A stretch of DNA of 64,000 nt, from contig CAVVPY010000001.1 of NCBI GenBank assembly GCA_963750295.1, positions 2,480,001 through 2,544,000 on the forward strand, given 5' to 3'. How positions within the stretch are numbered: the stretch's first letter is position 1; every line of letters begins with the position of its first letter. A model generated the notes under the pieces. That model made no database searches and was not told the origin of the DNA. It worked only from the letters and a program-made list of their open reading frames with translations. The position numbers were made by a program, and so were the translations under genes. This stretch comes from CAVVPY01 sp963750295. GTDB taxonomy: Bacteria > Actinomycetota > Actinomycetes > Mycobacteriales > Jatrophihabitantaceae. This document shows positions 59,951 through 64,000 of the stretch, piece by piece.

Positions 59951-60454
59951 GTGGTCATGGGAGTGAGTGACATGGATGCCACAGACGAATGGGCCGTGTG
60001 CCGGACGCTGTACCAGTTCGCAGCGGGGATCGACACCCGCGATTGGGCGCTCTACCGGTCCGTGTTCGCCGACGAAATCGACATTGATTACTCCTCGTAT
60101 CGCCCCGGCTCGCTCGGCCGGGTGAGCGCGGACGACTGGGTCGCCCGGGGATCTGCGTTGTTCACGGGTCTGGACGCGAGCCAGCACTGCCTCTACAACC
60201 CGCTCGTGACCGTCGACGGGGACGTCGCGCACATCACGATCTACCTCCAGGCCGAGCACTTCCTGACCAACGCCGAGGGTGACAACTGGTTCACGCTCGG
60301 CGGCTACTACGCGGACACGCTGGTACGCATCGCCCCTGGCTGGCAGATCTCGAAGAAACGGCTCGTGGTGACCTGGAACCGGGGCAATCGACACATCCTG
60401 GCGCAAGCCGCCGAGCGTGGTCGGCAACGCTTGGCCCAGTCGACGCCGATCTGA
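59951..60454 (+). CDS. SnoaL/NTF2-like protein
   Basis: The 167-residue product has the cone-shaped NTF2-like fold with an N-terminal helix (DEWAVCRTLYQFAAGIDTRDWALYRSVF) and a C-terminal sheet. Members act as hydratases, isomerases or ring-hydroxylating beta-like subunits. In aromatic and steroid clusters they are often isomerases or hydrolases of unknown substrate. GTG 59951 has GGGAGGGG five bases upstream; ATG 59972 is a good alternative with GGGAG eight bases before it. Confidence 0.8.
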   Translation: MVMGVSDMDATDEWAVCRTLYQFAAGIDTRDWALYRSVFADEIDIDYSSYRPGSLGRVSADDWVARGSALFTGLDASQHCLYNPLVTVDGDVAHITIYLQAEHFLTNAEGDNWFTLGGYYADTLVRIAPGWQISKKRLVVTWNRGNRHILAQAAERGRQRLAQSTPI

Positions 60455-60481
60455 TCGGGGTATGCCGCGGGCCCTCGCCGC

Positions 60482-61093
60482 CTACGGGTAGGAAAAGCCC
60501 GCTGCCACCCTGCTCAGGTTGGCCAGCTCGTCGCGGAAACGCCGCGGGCCGAGGGTGCGGTACGGCTCGTCGAGGGCCAGTCTCGCGCGCGCCGCCGTCT
60601 CGTACAGAATGATCATGGCTACCCCGTTGACGCTCGCATCTGCGCTCGAACGCTCGGGAACGAGCCGTCGGACGGTCTTCGTGGCCGAGCGAATGAGCCG
60701 GTTGCGGGCATCGCGCCGGATGCTCTGGACGAGCAATGGCGCAGTCGCCGAACTCAGGAAGAAGATCTTGGCCGGCTGCTCCCACTCCTCGATCCCGTCA
60801 ACGACGGCGGCGGCTACCTCGCACAGCTCGTCGGGCGTGCCGGCGGCCGCAAACCCCTGCTCGATCAGGTCAACCCAATCCTCGGCGAAGCTCTGAACGA
60901 TCTCTTCAAGCAACTGCTCGCGCGAGGAGAAATGGTAGTAAAACGCCGCCGGTGTCATTCCGGCGCGTTCGACGATGTCGGTGACAGCCACGAACTCCCA
61001 GGGCTGCAGCGCAAACAGCTCGACTGCTGCGCTGATCAGATGTGTTCGACGCGACGGCCGGTTCGCGGCTCGCCTCGCAACGTTTTCAGGCAT
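60482..61093 (-). CDS. TetR-family transcriptional regulator
   Basis: The 203-residue protein has the HTH LISAAVELFALQPWEFVAVTDIVERAGMTPAAFYYHFSSREQLL (about residues 19-62) and an unassigned C-terminal ligand domain. ATG 61093 lies only nine bases from the start of the opposite TetR gene. TAACAT on the minus strand nine bases before the ATG is a possible -10. It probably represses both itself and its neighbour. Confidence 0.88.
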   Translation of the reverse strand: MPENVARRAANRPSRRTHLISAAVELFALQPWEFVAVTDIVERAGMTPAAFYYHFSSREQLLEEIVQSFAEDWVDLIEQGFAAAGTPDELCEVAAAVVDGIEEWEQPAKIFFLSSATAPLLVQSIRRDARNRLIRSATKTVRRLVPERSSADASVNGVAMIILYETAARARLALDEPYRTLGPRRFRDELANLSRVAAGFSYP

Positions 61094-61102
61094 GATGATT
61101 AG

Positions 61103-61768
61103 ATGTTAGACACAAGTAAGCACACCGGCCCGCTCGCGGTGGCCGATGTCGAGGTGAAGCGCCCCGCCCACCGGCCCTCACGCCGGCGCCAGATCATCGA
61201 CGCCGCGACGAAGGTGTTCGCGCGGGCAGGCTATATCGAGGCAAACGTCGAAGACATCGCCGCTGCCGCCGGGGTCGCCCCGACTGCGATCTACTACCAC
61301 TTCGGGTCCAAAGAGGAGCTGTTCACGCAGGCGCTGCGGACGGCGATGACCGGTTTCAGCGAGCGGGTCTACGAGGCCCGCCCGGACACCGAGGCCGGCA
61401 CCGTCGACAACCTGCGCACCGTGCTGCGTGCGGGGTGGGACTGGTGGCACAGCAATCCCGATTCGGCGCGTCTTGTGGCCCGCTACTCCGAAGGATCCAC
61501 TGCGCACGCGCTGCAGCTGCGCCGAGACTGGGAAGAGCGGCACCTCGACCGCGCCTACGACTACGTCCCCAACGCACGCACCACGCGGAGCACGCGCAAA
61601 GCCCGTGAGCAGCACGCCGCTCATGCCCTGGCAATCAGGGTCATGCTGGACGTCATTCTCGGCAGCCAGGCCGCAGCCCTTGACGGCAGCCTCGGTCGCG
61701 TATCCCGCAAGCCGCTGGTCGCGGCAGTCGAAGAGATGTGCGTCGCACTCATCCTGTCACTGCGCTGA
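61103..61768 (+). CDS. TetR-family transcriptional regulator
   Basis: The 221-residue protein has an N-terminal basic extension and then the HTH RRQIIDAATKVFARAGYIEANVEDIAAAAGVAPTAIYYHFGSKEELF (about residues 28-75). The ligand domain is unlike that of its divergent neighbour. ATG 61103 has no ribosome-binding site, and a GTG further in (near 61157) cannot be excluded. The last 20 bases overlap the convergent PPDK-like gene. Confidence 0.86.
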   Translation: MLDTSKHTGPLAVADVEVKRPAHRPSRRRQIIDAATKVFARAGYIEANVEDIAAAAGVAPTAIYYHFGSKEELFTQALRTAMTGFSERVYEARPDTEAGTVDNLRTVLRAGWDWWHSNPDSARLVARYSEGSTAHALQLRRDWEERHLDRAYDYVPNARTTRSTRKAREQHAAHALAIRVMLDVILGSQAAALDGSLGRVSRKPLVAAVEEMCVALILSLR

Positions 61769-64000
61769 CGCTGCGGTCCGATCGAGCAGCCGCCTGCTCG
61801 ACGGCGGCGTGAGCCGCTGCGAGCCGGGCACCGGGCACCCGCGACGGTGAGCACGAAACATAGTCCAGGCCGAGCTTTTCGCACATCGCGATCGACGCGG
61901 GATCTCCACCGTGCTCGCCGCAGATGCCGAGCTTGATCGTCGGGTTGACCCGTCGAGCGTGCAGGATGGCCGTCTTGACCAGGACACCGACGCCGTCCGG
62001 ATCCAGGCTGGCGAACGGGCTCACCGGCATCAGTCCTTGCTCCACATAGGCGGTCAACAACTGCGCCTCCACATCGTCGCGCGAGAAGCCGTACGTCAAC
62101 TGGGTCAGGTCGTTGGTGCCGAACGACAGGAACTGGGCAAGGTGGGCCAACTGGTCCGCGATCAACGCCGCGCGCGGCGTCTCGATCATCGTCCCGACCA
62201 GATACGGCACCGTCACGCCGGTACGGGCTTCGACGTCGGCGGCTGCCGCGTGGATGCTTTCGATCGCCGCCGCGAGCTCCCCGGCCAGCGCGACCAGCGG
62301 CACCATCACTTCCAGCTGCGGGCGTACGCCGGTCGCCGCGAGGTCGACCCACGCGCTGAACAGCGCCTTCGCCTGGGCCGGGTACAGCTCGGTACGCATC
62401 AGCGCCAGCCGCACTCCGCGCAGGCCGAGCATCGGATTGACCTCGTGCGTCGAGTCGCCGAGGAACTCGTGCAACGGGGCGTCGAGCAAGCGAACCGTCA
62501 CCGGCCGGTTCCCCATGACGCTCAGCAGGTCGAGGAAGTCTTCCTTCTGCGCCGCGGCCAACTCGGTCAGCGCGGCCGCCTCCTCGTCCGGATCCCGGGC
62601 CAGGAGATAGCGGCGCACCAGGGGTAACCGCTCGCCGAGGAACTGGTGCTCCGTACGGCACAGGCCGACCCCCTCGGCGCCGTACTGCAATGCGACCGCG
62701 GCGTCGCGGCCGTTGTCGGCGTTGGCCCGGATGCCGAGGCGTCGTAGGCCGTCCGCCCGACGCAGCAACGACTCGAGATCGTCGCCGGGACGCGGAGGGA
62801 CGAGGTGGACGGTGCCGGTGTACACGGATCCGCTGCTGCCGTCGACGGAGATCACGTCGCCTTCGGCCAGGGTGTGCCCGCCGGCAGCTATCGACCGCGC
62901 CTCCCGGTCGATGCTCAGGGCAGTGGCTCCGCACACGGCTGGCCGACCGAGGCCGCGTGCAACCACCGCTGCGTGGGCGGCAAGGCCACCGCGCGCGGTG
63001 ACTATCGCCCTGGCGGCGAGCATGCCGGGCAGGTCCCCGGGCGAGGTCTCCTCCGTCACGAGGACGACGGCGTCACCGGCCTCGCTCCACTCGACCGCGC
63101 GGTCACTGCTCAGCGCGATGCGCCCCACCGCAGCGCCGGCCGCAGCCGGCAGGCCGCGGGTGAACTCGGATTCCTGACCCGTGAGCCGCAACTGCGGGTG
63201 CAGCAACGCCTCGAGGTCGCTCGCCTCGATCGACCCGACGGCCGCAGCGTCGTCGAGGACGCCTGCGTCGGCGAGATCGACGGCGAGCCGGACGGCCGTC
63301 CGCGGGGCGGGTCGGTCGACCTTGCGTGCGGCCAGCAGCGACAGCTCACGGTCGCGAATCTCGAACTCGACCCAGGCCGCGCCGCGCATGTGCAGCTCGA
63401 GGGTGCGCAAGGCCGACGACAGCAGGCCCCGGCCGCCGGGCATCTGGTCCAGCGCCTCGCCCGGACGGTCGTCGACGCGGCCGCGACGCACGCCGCGGTA
63501 GAACGTCCCGGTGGGCGCGAACTCACCGGTCGCCGGATCACGGCTCTCGGCGATTCCATATCCAGACGCCGCCGGCGGCCCGACCCGGACGGCCTGGACG
63601 TGCAACGCCAGCGGCAGGTCCTCGGGCAGGTTCTGCCCGCGACGCAACCGGCGCGCCCGTGGCGACGCCCAGCGCCGCAGCATCGCCGTTGCGGCGCGGG
63701 CCAGTTGTTCGGCCGGATCGTCAGGGAACGGCGCTCCCGCCTCAGCGCTCAGCGCCAGGTACGCCGCTACCCGCTCGGCCGGCGTCGTGGCGGTGAACTC
63801 CGCATCCGCGAACTCGTCCGTCGGTATGCCACACGAGTGCTCACCGATGTACCGGATCACGCCGGCGAAGACATCGTGGATCGCGTCGTCACTGCCCACG
63901 ACGCGATCCAGCGCAACCGCCGATGCCGGCGTGATCCCGAGTCCTGGTACGTCGGTGGGTACGCCGCCCGCACCGCTGACCGGAGAGCTCGCCAGCAACC
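61749..64000 (-). CDS. PPDK-like PEP-utilising enzyme, truncated by the window end
   Basis: About 750 residues are visible; pyruvate phosphate dikinases usually have about 880, so roughly 130 N-terminal residues lie beyond the window. The phosphohistidine domain has ARGGLAAHAAVVARG with the catalytic His. The PEP-binding barrel has VGTMIETPRAAL, LSFGTNDLTQLTYGFSRDD and the catalytic Cys in GICGEHGGDP. The visible part of the ATP-grasp domain is unusual. The segment matching GEFLINAQGEDVV in classical enzymes is replaced by GEFAPTGTFYRGVRRGR, so ATP/phosphate coupling may be lost or altered. It converges with the TetR gene. Confidence 0.85.
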   Translation of the reverse strand, partial: LLASSPVSGAGGVPTDVPGLGITPASAVALDRVVGSDDAIHDVFAGVIRYIGEHSCGIPTDEFADAEFTATTPAERVAAYLALSAEAGAPFPDDPAEQLARAATAMLRRWASPRARRLRRGQNLPEDLPLALHVQAVRVGPPAASGYGIAESRDPATGEFAPTGTFYRGVRRGRVDDRPGEALDQMPGGRGLLSSALRTLELHMRGAAWVEFEIRDRELSLLAARKVDRPAPRTAVRLAVDLADAGVLDDAAAVGSIEASDLEALLHPQLRLTGQESEFTRGLPAAAGAAVGRIALSSDRAVEWSEAGDAVVLVTEETSPGDLPGMLAARAIVTARGGLAAHAAVVARGLGRPAVCGATALSIDREARSIAAGGHTLAEGDVISVDGSSGSVYTGTVHLVPPRPGDDLESLLRRADGLRRLGIRANADNGRDAAVALQYGAEGVGLCRTEHQFLGERLPLVRRYLLARDPDEEAAALTELAAAQKEDFLDLLSVMGNRPVTVRLLDAPLHEFLGDSTHEVNPMLGLRGVRLALMRTELYPAQAKALFSAWVDLAATGVRPQLEVMVPLVALAGELAAAIESIHAAAADVEARTGVTVPYLVGTMIETPRAALIADQLAHLAQFLSFGTNDLTQLTYGFSRDDVEAQLLTAYVEQGLMPVSPFASLDPDGVGVLVKTAILHARRVNPTIKLGICGEHGGDPASIAMCEKLGLDYVSCSPSRVPGARLAAAHAAVEQAAARSDRSVSAVTG

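Overview
The window is a piece of a high-GC Gram-positive (Actinomycetia) chromosome. Evidence for this is the strong G/C preference at third codon positions, the many GTG starts, an Rpf-type resuscitation factor, a bacterial protein O-mannosyltransferase, GAF-ANTAR regulators and a GlpR/SepX-type divisome protein. Gene order from glmU/prs through rsmA, rpf, tatD, metG, rsmI and pmt, and again from the SepX-like gene through rimJ, moeA/glp, galU, 5-FCL, fmdB and mscL, follows the rv0984-rv1018 neighbourhood of Mycobacterium tuberculosis as I remember it. The DUF348-rich Rpf proteins and the missing mycobacterial genes point to a different order (Frankiales, Jatrophihabitans or Nakamurella-like). 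That placement is an inference.

Layout. 0-14 kb is housekeeping: an acyl desaturase, tRNA-Gln, glmU, prs, rsmA, an SDR, two tandem DUF348/G5 cell-wall proteins (one with a lysozyme-like end, one a true Rpf), tatD, metG, rsmI and pmt. 14-21 kb is a complete branched-chain-amino-acid-type ABC importer (livF-G-H-M-K) downstream of a two-component system. 21-28 kb carries an enoyl-CoA hydratase, an MFS permease, an acyl-CoA synthetase, a PAP2 phosphatase and two GAF-ANTAR sensors. 28-36 kb is a membrane-bound molybdenum oxidoreductase module (catalytic subunit, fused FeS-NrfD subunit, TorD chaperone, SAM-fold protein) with two DUF202 proteins and a LysR regulator upstream. 36-44 kb returns to conserved genes: tRNA-Ala, the Glp/GlpR division pair, rimJ, galU, 5-FCL, a repeat-bearing FmdB protein, a SAF protein, mscL and moaE/mogA/moaC. 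At 44 kb is a secreted S53 peptidase.

46-62 kb is an accessory acyl-CoA catabolic island. It holds two CoA ligases, a KSTD/fumarate-reductase-like flavoprotein, an APH-DUF6285 pair, three SDRs, a PHA-depolymerase-like hydrolase, a split MaoC hydratase, an alpha/beta hydrolase, a SnoaL-like protein, three TetR regulators and one XRE regulator. The flavoprotein promoter and the first TetR/SDR spacer share one promoter-operator architecture, so they probably form one regulon. The window ends inside a divergent PPDK-like gene.

Two expression habits recur. Within operons most junctions are ATGA or GTGA four-base overlaps. Many operon-leading genes lack a Shine-Dalgarno sequence and instead have a TANNNT box 6-7 nt before the start codon, as expected for leaderless mRNAs. 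No insertion sequences, CRISPR arrays, rRNA or prophage genes were seen. All family assignments come from reading motifs by eye; no database search was run.
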